Part shown: positions 1 through 7,200 of the stretch, piece after piece
How positions within the stretch are numbered: position 1 is the first letter of the stretch
Layout: every line of letters starts with the position of its first letter
Assembly: GCA_021732845.1 (NCBI GenBank)
Contig: JAKFUF010000072.1
Location: 1-49,511, forward strand
Length of the DNA stretch: 49,511 nt
DNA from: Planctomycetaceae bacterium
GTDB lineage: Bacteria; Planctomycetota; Planctomycetia; Planctomycetales; Planctomycetaceae
Direction of reading: 5' to 3'
Translations under genes and position numbers: made by a program
The notes under the pieces: generated by a model
Database searches by the model: none
What the model was told of the DNA's origin: nothing
What the model saw: only the letters and a program-made list of their open reading frames with translations

Positions 1-110
1 TGCAGCCGGTCAAGCTCCTGCCAGTCCACCAGCCCCTGCAGCATCTGAAACGCACGGTCAAACTCGGCGTCCCGCGCGGGATCCGAAGAAGCGTTGATTG
101 TTTTCGACAT
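1..110 (-). CDS. 5' part of a hypothetical protein, cut by the window edge
   Basis: The minus strand opens with ATG at 110-108 and stays open to the first base of the window, giving about 36 residues that begin MSKTINASSDPARDAEFDRA and end in a LQGLVDWQELDRL stretch. The product is not recognised. It is acidic and looks helical. The case for a real gene is its upstream region: a perfect -24/-12 sigma-54 promoter lies about 40 bp before the ATG, and a short hairpin sits in the predicted leader with GGGAG about 10 nt before the start codon. It follows the sigma-54 activator gene on the same strand, so it may be a target of that activator. The rest of the gene is outside the window. Confidence 0.6.
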   Translation of the reverse strand, partial: MSKTINASSDPARDAEFDRAFQMLQGLVDWQELDRL

Positions 111-116
111 GCCAAA

Positions 117-140
117 ATGACTCCCAAATCGAGGAGTCAT
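117..140 (-). promoter_or_regulatory. Leader hairpin overlapping the ribosome binding site
   Basis: ATGACTCC (117-124) and GGAGTCAT (133-140) pair as an 8-bp stem with an 8-nt loop. On the minus-strand transcript the hairpin would start almost at the predicted +1, and its 3' arm contains the GGGAG that precedes the ATG at 110. It could protect the 5' end or limit ribosome access. The pairing is seen; the function is inferred. Confidence 0.45.
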
Positions 141-148
141 TATAAGGC

Positions 149-164
149 GCAAGATTCGTGCCAA
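149..164 (-). promoter_or_regulatory. Sigma-54 promoter, perfect -24/-12
   Basis: On the minus strand this reads TTGGCACGAATCTTGC, matching TTGGCACG-N4-TTGC at every fixed position, with the 12-base offset between GG and GC that RpoN needs. Transcription should start near 137 and run into the gene at 110. A sigma-54 activator gene lies directly upstream on the same strand. Confidence 0.75.
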
Positions 165-190
165 TCATAAACAACAGTAAAGTAAGTGCC

Positions 191-263
191 ATTGGGCTAA
201 GGCCCTCCGGCTCATTGGCTGTGCGGCTCGTCAATAATCGACAGTTATTCTTGCCGCGGTCCT
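191..263. repeat. Truncated MITE-like repeat, right end only
   Basis: The stretch contains GGGCTAAGGCCCTCCGGCTC followed by the terminal sequence GTTATTCTTGCCGCGGTCCT (244-263). Both are also present, in the same order, in the right half of the element at 6928-7122. No left terminal repeat is visible, so this looks like a decayed or partial copy. It lies between the 3' end of the activator gene and the sigma-54 promoter at 149-164. Confidence 0.6.
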
Positions 264-364
264 TCCGGAAGAACCAACTTGCAGCACGATTTGCATTTGA
301 GATGGGTGTTCCAAAGCGGTGTGAATCAAAGCCGAACTGCCCTCAAGTTGCAGTAGGCTGGCAG

Positions 365-3300
365 TCAGCTCAACCCAAACTTCTTCAGCTTGCTGAAAAA
401 CGTGCTGCGGGGCAGGCCGAGGAGCCGCGCGGCTTCGGCCTTGTTGCCGGAGGTGCGGGCGAGGGCGTCGACCAGACGGGTGCGCTCTTCGGTGTTCTTT
501 CCCTCTCGGGTGGCGTGCGGCTCCCGCGCACCGTGAGAGGCAGGCATCGGGTGTGGCGAACCCGGAAGAGCCTGGGCAGGGCGGGGGCCGCCGCGGGTGG
601 TTTGGATTGGTTCATCATGGACGACATGCGGCGGCAGGTCGCGCAGTGTCACGTTCGGGCCGTCGGTGAGCACCACGGCCCGCTCGATCACATTCTCCAG
701 TTCACGAATGTTGCCGGGCCAGCGGTAGCGCACCAGCGCATGCAGGGCCTCGTCGTCCAAGTGGGTGATTGTCTTGCCCACCCGCTGCGCCGTGCGGCTC
801 AAAAAGTGCAGCGCCAGGTCCACGATGTCGTCGGAGCGTTCCCGCAGTGGCGGCAGCGTGATGCTGATCACGTTGAGCCGATAGAACAGGTCTTCGCGAA
901 AGCGGCCCTCTTGAATCAGTTGCTCCAGATTCTGATGCGTCGCCGCGATGAGTCGCACATCGACCTGGATCTCGTTGGAGCCGCCGACAGCCTCGAAGGT
1001 GCGTTCCTGCAGCACCCGCAGCAACTTGATTTGTGTCTCCAACGAGATGTCGCCGATTTCATCGAGAAATAGAGTGCCGCTATTCGCGAGTTCAAATCGG
1101 CCCATCCGGTCGCGGTGGGCACCGGTGAATGCACCTTTCACATGACCAAACAGTTCGCTTTCCAGCAGTCCGGGCGAGAGCGCGCCGCAGTGGACGCTGA
1201 TCATCGGGCCGGCACGCCGCGGACTGTTCTCATGGATCGCCTGGGCCAACAGCTCTTTTCCCGTGCCGCTTTCGCCACGCACCAGCACCGAGGACTGGCT
1301 GCTGGAGACCTTCCGCACCGTTTCCAAGACACCGACAATCGCCGGACTGTCACCACGGATCAGGCCCCGATGGAACGGTTCGGCCTCGGTCACGATGACG
1401 GGGTTCGCCCGGCTGGTGATTTCGGATTGCAGCATCGAAATCAGCCGCTGCTGCTCAACGATCCGCTCGGCTTTGAGCCTCACATCTTCGTTGACCCGCT
1501 TGAACGCAGCGTGGACCCGGGCACTATGGAGGGCAACGCTTGTGATCTGACTGAGTGCCGTGAGGAAAGCCAGATCTTCGGCGGCGAAGGGGGCTCCGTT
1601 GCGGCGGGCGGCCAGCAGCAACACGCCGGCCACCTCGCCCTCAACTTCCAGAGCGTGGACCAGGTCCACATCCATGGCCCCCATCGCTTCCAGAGAGGCC
1701 GCATCGCGTTGACCCGCCAGCATCACCGAGCTTTCCGCCGAAAGCCCGGACACCAGCGCGTGGCTCGCCGCCATGCGGACCGGCGCACGCCAGGCACCGA
1801 CGACGGCGATCATCCGGAAATCCCCGCTGTCTCCATCTTTCAAGTAGAGTGCTGCCCGTTCCGCGCCCAAAACGTCGCGGCAGGAGGCGAGCAGCCGGTC
1901 GGCCAGGGCCTCAGGCTCCAGCAGTCGCCCCGCCTCGCTCATGCGGAACAGCGCGCGGTCCAGCGGATACTTCTCGTGGAAGAAACGGCGGTCAACAATC
2001 TGCTGCAACCGGTCGCGAAACCACCCGAGCAACAACACCGCCAACATCACCGTGGCCACGCCCGCCCATGCATGTCCTGCCGCCGACATCTGCGACAACC
2101 CAGCCAGGCTGCTCAGGGCAATCGACACGCTGTAGGCGGCAGCGATCCCTAAACTCATGCCGTAATACAACATGCCGCGATGCAGCAACTGATCGACAAG
2201 CATCAGCTTATAGCGCGCGATGCCCACGGCGTAGGCGCACATGAACAACAGGCTGGCGGCGAACATGGGCAGGCTGGCCTGGCCGAGGGCAAACGCAACC
2301 TTGTCCGTGATCGCGAGATAGAGGGTGTAAGCCACGGGAATCCCCGCCAGCAGTCCCGCCCAAAGCAGCCATCGGACCTGATCGCGGACCAAGGGCGTGC
2401 GGGCCGTGACATAACTATGAAGCATTGCCACCAGTGCCCCGCCGAACTGCAGCGAGGCCATTCCCAAGCAGCAGGAGATGAGCTGGCCAAGAACGTCGAG
2501 AGTTCCTTGGACCTGCGCCGCCGGTCCGCCGTGGTTTGTCTGCCAATGCGCGTAAAGAATGACTGAAAGCATCGTTACGATCGCGATCACCGGGATCGTG
2601 TAGAGCACCACGAGCATCAGTCGCGGAAACCGCGACATCCAGCTTTTGCGCTCGGGGTAAACCAGAAAAAAGTGGAGCGTGGTGATCGGCAGCAGCAGGG
2701 CACAGACGATGAATGGGACCACCAGTGCTGGCGAACCGGAGATGAGCCACCAGTTGTAGCCACCAACAAACGCGCCGACGTTCACGATCGACATGACGAA
2801 AAACAGGCGCGCTGGCGTGTCGAAGGGTCGAGTCCACGCGGCGAGTGCCGCGATGGCGAAGATGCCAAGGTAGAGCAGAAACCAAGTAAAGCTCAGCGCG
2901 AGTTCGCCGGGCGGAAGAGATTGAACCTGAAGCCAGCAGCGGTGGATCACCGGATCGTTCGCGCCGCGAAACTTCACTTCCACCCACCGCTCCCCATCGC
3001 GGTAGTCCTTGACCACGACCGGAGGGAGTAGTTCACCCATCTCCAACATGGCCAAGTCATCATCAATGTGCCCGCCTGGGGGAATAGAGGTACTGCGCAA
3101 TCTGACGAGGCTGTAGGTGAAATCGAGAAATGTGTTGATGGGTTGGCGACCGATTTCCGTGATGACATCGCCGATTTTCGGCGCTCTTTCGCCATCGGCG
3201 CGAAAAACACTGGACACTAATTCAATGTTTGGGCCATCTCGTTCAGGGTCATCGATCAGACAACGCAGTCCCAAATCGGGTGTGGTTGCCACAAATCCCA

Positions 3301-3376
3301 AGACAAGAACGGAATACACCAACACCATGCCACCTAGGATGGCAAGGGACCATTTTTTGAACTCGGTGTATTTCAT
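365..3376 (-). CDS. Membrane-anchored sigma-54-dependent transcriptional activator (PDZ-like sensor, GAF, AAA+, Fis-type HTH)
   Basis: The 1003-residue protein is a bacterial enhancer-binding protein that would open sigma-54 promoters by ATP hydrolysis. Residues 12-30 form a first membrane segment. Residues 35-155 look like a periplasmic PDZ-like domain (GDVITEIGRQPI). About seven more hydrophobic segments follow between 158 and 452, then a GAF-like region near 490-620. The AAA+ core carries Walker A GESGTGKE (701-708), the sigma-54 contact loop GAFTGA (748-753), Walker B with LFLDEIGD (769-776) and the arginine-finger region FREDLFYRLNV (826-836). The C-terminal Fis-type helix-turn-helix spans about 963-1003. 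There is no receiver domain, so activation probably comes through the membrane part. The ATG at 3376 is chosen because it gives a complete N-terminal membrane anchor. The gene is divergent from a sigma-54 promoter at 3553, with an inverted repeat array between them that suits an upstream activating sequence. The ligand is unknown. Confidence 0.93.
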   Translation of the reverse strand: MKYTEFKKWSLAILGGMVLVYSVLVLGFVATTPDLGLRCLIDDPERDGPNIELVSSVFRADGERAPKIGDVITEIGRQPINTFLDFTYSLVRLRSTSIPPGGHIDDDLAMLEMGELLPPVVVKDYRDGERWVEVKFRGANDPVIHRCWLQVQSLPPGELALSFTWFLLYLGIFAIAALAAWTRPFDTPARLFFVMSIVNVGAFVGGYNWWLISGSPALVVPFIVCALLLPITTLHFFLVYPERKSWMSRFPRLMLVVLYTIPVIAIVTMLSVILYAHWQTNHGGPAAQVQGTLDVLGQLISCCLGMASLQFGGALVAMLHSYVTARTPLVRDQVRWLLWAGLLAGIPVAYTLYLAITDKVAFALGQASLPMFAASLLFMCAYAVGIARYKLMLVDQLLHRGMLYYGMSLGIAAAYSVSIALSSLAGLSQMSAAGHAWAGVATVMLAVLLLGWFRDRLQQIVDRRFFHEKYPLDRALFRMSEAGRLLEPEALADRLLASCRDVLGAERAALYLKDGDSGDFRMIAVVGAWRAPVRMAASHALVSGLSAESSVMLAGQRDAASLEAMGAMDVDLVHALEVEGEVAGVLLLAARRNGAPFAAEDLAFLTALSQITSVALHSARVHAAFKRVNEDVRLKAERIVEQQRLISMLQSEITSRANPVIVTEAEPFHRGLIRGDSPAIVGVLETVRKVSSSQSSVLVRGESGTGKELLAQAIHENSPRRAGPMISVHCGALSPGLLESELFGHVKGAFTGAHRDRMGRFELANSGTLFLDEIGDISLETQIKLLRVLQERTFEAVGGSNEIQVDVRLIAATHQNLEQLIQEGRFREDLFYRLNVISITLPPLRERSDDIVDLALHFLSRTAQRVGKTITHLDDEALHALVRYRWPGNIRELENVIERAVVLTDGPNVTLRDLPPHVVHDEPIQTTRGGPRPAQALPGSPHPMPASHGAREPHATREGKNTEERTRLVDALARTSGNKAEAARLLGLPRSTFFSKLKKFGLS

Positions 3377-3412
3377 ATTGGTGAACTTTGATCGATAATT
3401 TCGTCTCGGCGC

Positions 3413-3494
3413 TTCGGCGCTGAGGCGTTTCAGCGCCGAAATCGTTGAAACATTTTGAAATTTTCAGCGCCGAAGCGCTGAGTTTCGGCGCTGA
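3413..3494. promoter_or_regulatory. Four-copy inverted 11-mer array, candidate upstream activating sequence
   Basis: The 11-mer TCAGCGCCGAA occurs at 3430-3440 and 3464-3474, and its reverse complement TTCGGCGCTGA at 3413-3423 and 3484-3494. All four copies are exact, and two of them are extended further by CGCTGAG or CGGCGCT. The array sits 60-140 bp upstream of the sigma-54 promoter at 3553, the distance at which enhancer-binding proteins usually bind, and starts 37 bp before the activator gene. It most likely binds the adjacent activator and might also autoregulate it. Strong hairpins in RNA are an alternative explanation. Confidence 0.6.
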
Positions 3495-3552
3495 CATTCT
3501 GATTCTCTCCAACAAACCCCGCATTTTTCAATCGCACATGTTTATTTTTCAA

Positions 3553-3568
3553 TTGGCACGGAACCTGC
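3553..3568 (+). promoter_or_regulatory. Sigma-54 promoter for the structured RNA
   Basis: The plus strand reads TTGGCACGGAACCTGC, matching TTGGCACG-N4-TTGC at 11 of the 12 fixed bases with the exact 12-base GG-to-GC offset. The predicted start is near 3580. No long plus-strand reading frame follows; instead two long-stem structures and a T-run do. Confidence 0.72.
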
Positions 3569-3579
3569 ATATTCAAAAA

Positions 3580-3869
3580 ACCACCCAGCCGGATCTTTAG
3601 GGAGTGCATGCGGCGCTTTTTGAAGCGAAATACAAGCGACTGCAGCGACCCACTCTGCACCACCTGGCGTACACACCCAACGTACACCGCATGGCTCCCT
3701 AAAGATTCATTTACCTGACCCAGCCTGACCCTCAAGGAACTTCGTTCATCGCCTGACTCAAAGTCGCTCCTGCAATTCCGACCCACATGCAGGTGCCACA
3801 CTGTCTGACCTCGGTGAGACAAATTGAGTCCGGTCGACGAACGCCAAGTTCCTTGAGGGTTATTTTTTT
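3580..3869 (+). ncRNA. Candidate sigma-54-dependent structured RNA with two related domains and an intrinsic terminator
   Basis: Domain 1 (3593-3706) is closed by 12 bp (ATCTTTAGGGAG with CTCCCTAAAGAT) plus 7 bp (CATGCGG with CCGCATG), separated by a small internal loop. Inside are hairpins CGCTT-TTTG-AAGCG (3614-3627) and TGCAG-CGACCCACT-CTGCA (3641-3659), and a weak GTAC/GTAC pairing near 3669-3685. Domain 2 (3728-3860) is closed by 15 bp (ACCCTCAAGGAACTT with its complement at 3846-3860), a 2-nt bulge and 5 bp (CGTTC/GAACG). Inside are GACT-CAA-AGTC (3755-3765), CCTGCA-loop-TGCAGG (3769-3793) and TGTCT/AGACA (3802-3821). The middle hairpin of each domain shows CGACCCAC in its loop on a CTGCA-type stem, which suggests duplication. 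Seven Ts (3863-3869) follow the last stem, as in an intrinsic terminator. It matches no RNA family I know. A 36-codon frame at 3608-3718 is an alternative, but its start region lies in the closing stem. Structures were read by eye, not folded. Confidence 0.65.
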
Positions 3870-3934
3870 GCGCTGAGTCGCTGCGGTTCTCGCCGTTGGT
3901 TTGCCGAACTGCGGACGGGCTAGGAAAGCCCATC

Positions 3935-5032
3935 CTACGCAGACGTGCGAATTCCCCGGCGGGTCAGCAGATAGATGGCAAATGTGCCAAGCCAGTGGCC
4001 GCCAGCGTAATGCTCGCCCGTCACAGTCGGCAGACCGGCCGCTGCGTGTTCGCTGGCCAGTCCCATCAGAATCGCCTGTCGGGGGTCTGTCTCCTGTAAG
4101 GCGGCGGCAATCCCTTCCAGCATCCAGGAACGGCTCAAATTCAAGCCGTCCAAGTGCGCCAGTTTCCCATCGCTCCGGTCTCCACACGCGGCTGGCTTGA
4201 GCCACTGCGCCTGGCAGGCGTCTGGCAAAAACTCCGTCAGCCAGTTGGCGAAGTCGGGAGGGAGCAGAATTCGGCCCATCAGGTCGGCTTCCGCCAGACA
4301 GGGCGACAAAAAATCATGCCCGCTAGGTTCATAAAGAATGGGTGCCTTGCGGTCTTTGCCATGGAAATCCACCGACCGCTCGCAGAGCAACTGTTCAAAC
4401 TTCGTGTCTCCCACCGTCCGTGCCCAGTCAATCGCCAGCCCAAAGGCAAAGGCGGTTTGGCTGTGCTCACCGGACCGGATGGGGTGGGTCAGTTTGACTA
4501 CCCATTCTGAAATCCGTCGCACAGACAGCTCAACCAACGGTTGGAGACTGCTGAGCCACGCGGCGGTGTCTGGTTGTGGGGTTTCGGCGAACTCCTCGTG
4601 GAGTTCGGCATGCAGTTGAAGCAGCCACGCGAGGCCATACGGCCGCTCGAATCCGGCCCGCAGCGGCGGCGCGAGGTAGGCCAGCTCCGCTGCCAGATTG
4701 TCTGGCGAGAGACTCTTCCCCACGGCAGCCCGAGCATCTGTCACCCATGTGGGAGTTGGCTTGCCGGCAGGCTCCGCTGCGGCCGTTCGCCACAACCGCA
4801 CCAGCGACCAGTGGCCGTGCACTGCCGAGTGCCAATCGAAACTCCCAAAGAACGCTGGCGTCAGCTCTCGCGGCGGCCGCACATCGGCGTCGCTCTCCAA
4901 GGCATGCAGCAGATGATTCGGATACTCGCGATGAATACACCCGAGAACGAGCCGCGCCAACCGCTCGGCAATGCCTGGGATGAGTGTGTGGGTCGCGGGA
5001 CGGATGTGGCACCTAAAAATCGATGAGTGCAA
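3935..5032 (-). CDS. DUF2891 domain-containing protein
   Basis: The protein shows the DUF2891 pattern: an early REYPNHLLH segment, then PAFFGSFDWHSAVHGHW near residues 60-76, and conserved later blocks around FHGKDRKAPILYEPSGHDFLSPCLAEA and a C-terminal HYAGGHWLGTFAIYLL. The family is soluble, probably all-helical, and of unknown biochemical function. The start is uncertain. No ATG occurs in this frame before the conserved region; TTG at 5032 is the candidate used, with no good ribosome binding site, and the frame is closed by a stop further upstream. A non-ATG start or a sequence error is possible. The C-terminus and TAG stop lie in a GTAGGATGGGC stretch that forms a small hairpin with the downstream TAGGAAAGCCCATCC. 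It is convergent with the structured RNA. Confidence 0.85.
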   Translation of the reverse strand: MHSSIFRCHIRPATHTLIPGIAERLARLVLGCIHREYPNHLLHALESDADVRPPRELTPAFFGSFDWHSAVHGHWSLVRLWRTAAAEPAGKPTPTWVTDARAAVGKSLSPDNLAAELAYLAPPLRAGFERPYGLAWLLQLHAELHEEFAETPQPDTAAWLSSLQPLVELSVRRISEWVVKLTHPIRSGEHSQTAFAFGLAIDWARTVGDTKFEQLLCERSVDFHGKDRKAPILYEPSGHDFLSPCLAEADLMGRILLPPDFANWLTEFLPDACQAQWLKPAACGDRSDGKLAHLDGLNLSRSWMLEGIAAALQETDPRQAILMGLASEHAAAGLPTVTGEHYAGGHWLGTFAIYLLTRRGIRTSA

Positions 5033-5188
5033 CGATTGAGGCTCATTGCGCTGGGACTGGTGTGAATCTTCGTGCCATCATACCAACGACTCTCCACCCG
5101 CTTGCCATGATGCATGGCCAAATGAAAGATACCAGCGCGGGCAACTCCCGCGCTGGCAATTCGGTATCGGTTCAAGCAAAGGCTTCGA

Positions 5189-6523
5189 TCACTCGGGCAG
5201 CACCAGTTCCATTCCGGCTTGCAGCCCGGCAGCATTTTTCAAACGTGAACTATTCGCTTTAAGGATGTCCGCCGAACGGTTCCGGCGTCCATAAACCTTG
5301 ATGGCGATCCCATCCAGCGTGTCGCCGCGCTGGACTTTCCAGGTCTTGGGTTTGCTGTTCATCAATGGCAGAGACTCTGTTTCCGGGGCTCGGGGAGCTG
5401 TGGGGCGAACTGCTGTGTCACGGGGAGCAGCGGCTGGCGTCGGCGCGGCTGGCACGGCAATCCGTTCGTTCTCCGGGTCGAGCAAGTCGGAGTGGTCACC
5501 GACATTGATTTGGGGCAGCCCACCGCGAGTGTCCTGACTGTGGTCGCGGGGGATCGACAGGGGGCTGACGGCATTCGGCGTCGCTGGTGCGGGGGGCGTT
5601 TGAGTGGGTTGCGGACGGGCCTCTGGTTCGGTGGCCGGAGCCACGCGGTTCCGATCGGCCGGCGAGACTCGCCCTGCCGAGAACGGCGTCCGTCGGCTGG
5701 GGCGCGACAACAGGCGTGGCTCATCTGCGGGCGGCGCCGTTGGGGCAGGCGGGTTCGCCGCAGGCTGGGCGACGGGCCGCTCCTCATCGCGCGGTGCTGC
5801 CGGAGGCGTGCCGGGAATCGGCTCCTCTTCAATCAGATTCTCCAATCCCCGAAGCTCACCCTGCGGAAGCAATGCTGGCTGGGCGGTGGGGATGGCGGGG
5901 ATCCCACGTGCAGTCGAATTGGCGACGGCTGCGTCATGGGGCTCCCTTGACGGAATTTGGATTGTGGCCCCTTCCGGCAGCACGTTGGGACTTTTGAGCA
6001 CAGACCGGTTTGCGTTGTAGACCTCATGAAACCGGGCGCTGGTGCCGAGATACTTATGGGCGATGCTGCTGAGTGTATCGCCCGCCTGAATCACATGCGT
6101 GCGGGGAGTTTCATTGGCAGAGCCAGCGACCGTCGTGGCACTCACGGAATGCACGCCAGGTTGGGCCGGGTTGCGGCTGGTTGGAATCGGATCCGGCACG
6201 TCCGCGCGTTCCGGCGAGAGAATGCCGCGGTTGGCCGCTTCGTCCTCGGCCGTGAGGAAGCCCGGCACGCGATACTGTTGACCCTGGGGCCGGTTCTGCC
6301 GTGCTGACGGCGGAGGGGCCGGCGCGGGTGCCGCGGGAAAGTTGTCCAGTTCCGGCGCGTACGGGCTTTGTTCCCGCTCAGCAATCTGCTGGTTGATGGC
6401 GTCGGCATCGGCCAGTGGCGGCAGGGTCTCAAACGACTCGGGTTGCCGCCTGAAGAACAGCGCGGCCACAATCACGATCAACAACAGCCCGAGTGACAAT
6501 CCGATTTTTGTATCGCGGTGCAT
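5189..6523 (-). CDS. Membrane-anchored protein with two LysM domains
   Basis: The 444-residue protein has one N-terminal membrane segment (IGLSLGLLLIVIVAALFF) and a long low-complexity linker rich in Pro, Ala and Arg. A LysM domain lies in its first half (HVIQAGDTLSSIAHKYLG...) and a second at the extreme C-terminus (WKVQRGDTLDGIAIKVYG...). LysM binds N-acetylglucosamine polymers such as peptidoglycan, so the protein probably sits in the inner membrane with its domains in the periplasm. No catalytic domain is visible. The ATG at 6523 is preferred over two slightly earlier starts because a GGAG lies 8 nt before it. The linker length is unusual but common in this phylum. Confidence 0.85.
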   Translation of the reverse strand: MHRDTKIGLSLGLLLIVIVAALFFRRQPESFETLPPLADADAINQQIAEREQSPYAPELDNFPAAPAPAPPPSARQNRPQGQQYRVPGFLTAEDEAANRGILSPERADVPDPIPTSRNPAQPGVHSVSATTVAGSANETPRTHVIQAGDTLSSIAHKYLGTSARFHEVYNANRSVLKSPNVLPEGATIQIPSREPHDAAVANSTARGIPAIPTAQPALLPQGELRGLENLIEEEPIPGTPPAAPRDEERPVAQPAANPPAPTAPPADEPRLLSRPSRRTPFSAGRVSPADRNRVAPATEPEARPQPTQTPPAPATPNAVSPLSIPRDHSQDTRGGLPQINVGDHSDLLDPENERIAVPAAPTPAAAPRDTAVRPTAPRAPETESLPLMNSKPKTWKVQRGDTLDGIAIKVYGRRNRSADILKANSSRLKNAAGLQAGMELVLPE

Positions 6524-6927
6524 AGTCATGGCTCCAATCAAAGGTCATCCATTGATAGTGGGACACGAATTGCACAAATGCGGCAGGAACTCCGGGATTT
6601 GGCCGCCATCTCTTGAGCCCAAGCCCAGACAAACCAGTTGTGTCGATAGTGCCGATTATTAGGCCGGCAACTTCTCTGGTTGCGGTCGATCATCCGATAC
6701 TGTTGGGCAATCTGCTCGCGTAAATTCCATGGCGCTGTGCTTGCCTGCCTGATTGCGCAGTATGGCGCGATGACGGCGGAGATGAGGGTTATGAGGCTGA
6801 TGGAAGAGTTTGGTTTCCATCTGGCGTTCGACGTGGTGGGAGGGCGAGGCTCCTGCCGAGCCGCGAGCAATGGGCGGCACGGCTTCTTGGTACGAATTTC
6901 GAGCCGCTTCATGGGGGAACTGACGTA
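6524..6927. other. Intergenic region with one interspersed repeat
   Basis: No convincing gene is seen. Open frames exist on both strands but have no family features. The notable element is a minus-strand copy of the GSAGASPS-type repeat at 6838-6866. A MITE-like element follows from 6928. Confidence 0.5.
6838..6866 (-). repeat. GSAGASPS-type interspersed repeat, copy 1
   Basis: GGGAGGGCGAGGCTCCTGCC continues into GAGCCGCGA. Read on the minus strand this is the GGCTCGGCAGGAGCCTCGCC motif found again at 7148, 14357, 15662 and 28472. In translation one frame gives GSAGASPS. Confidence 0.7.
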
Positions 6928-7122
6928 AGGATCGCGGCAACAATAACATGGTGAAGTTGCTTGGGATGGACGCCGACTGAGGGCAGATTCATCAGCCGGC
7001 ATGCGTTAGCGCGCGTTAGCGTCCGGTTCGTGGCGTTGGCGTCTTCCGATCATCATCCAACCGGGGGCTAAGGCCCTCCGGCTCATTGGTCAAAAATCGA
7101 CAGTTATTCTTGCCGCGGTCCT
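6928..7122. mobile_element. MITE-like element, copy A (195 bp)
   Basis: The ends are AGGATCGCGGCAACAATAAC (6928-6947) and GTTATTCTTGCCGCGGTCCT (7103-7122), inverted repeats matching at 18 of 20 positions. The interior carries GCGTTAGCGCGCGTTAGCGT and GGGCTAAGGCCCTCCGGCTC blocks. No coding frame is visible. A 193-bp relative with the same ends lies at 49082-49274 and a half copy at 191-263. No clear target duplication was seen. A non-autonomous transposon or a large hairpin repeat both fit. Confidence 0.65.
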
Positions 7123-7147
7123 AAAAAATCGACACTTGGTGTTCACC

Positions 7148-7191
7148 GTGGCTCGGCAGGAACTTCGCCCTCCCGTGGCGTCGCCCTGCTG
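7148..7191 (+). repeat. GSAGASPS-type interspersed repeat, copy 2
   Basis: GTGGCTCGGCAGGAACTTCG is followed by CCCTCCCGTGGCGTCGCCCT. The same extended form, including the CGCCCTGCTG tail, appears at 28472-28516. It abuts the 3' end of the methyltransferase gene. Confidence 0.7.
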
Positions 7192-7200
7192 ACCATCACT

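Noticed and set aside
158-1072. 304-codon plus-strand frame opposite the activator gene
   Set aside because: Shadow of the activator, whose motifs on the minus strand are unambiguous.
3608-3718. 36-codon plus-strand frame inside RNA domain 1 (starts MRRFLKRNTS)
   Set aside because: It has AGGGAG nearby, but the gap to ATG is too short and both lie in the closing stem. No matching frame is present in domain 2. Kept as an alternative only.
3593-3860. Integron attC sites or a retron ncRNA as explanations for the two long-stem domains
   Set aside because: No integrase, no attC core sites (GTTRRRY) and no reverse transcriptase gene are present nearby.
3430-3933. 167-codon minus-strand frame across the structured RNA
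   Set aside because: No family features, and it runs through the inverted repeats, the promoter and the stems, which explain the sequence better.
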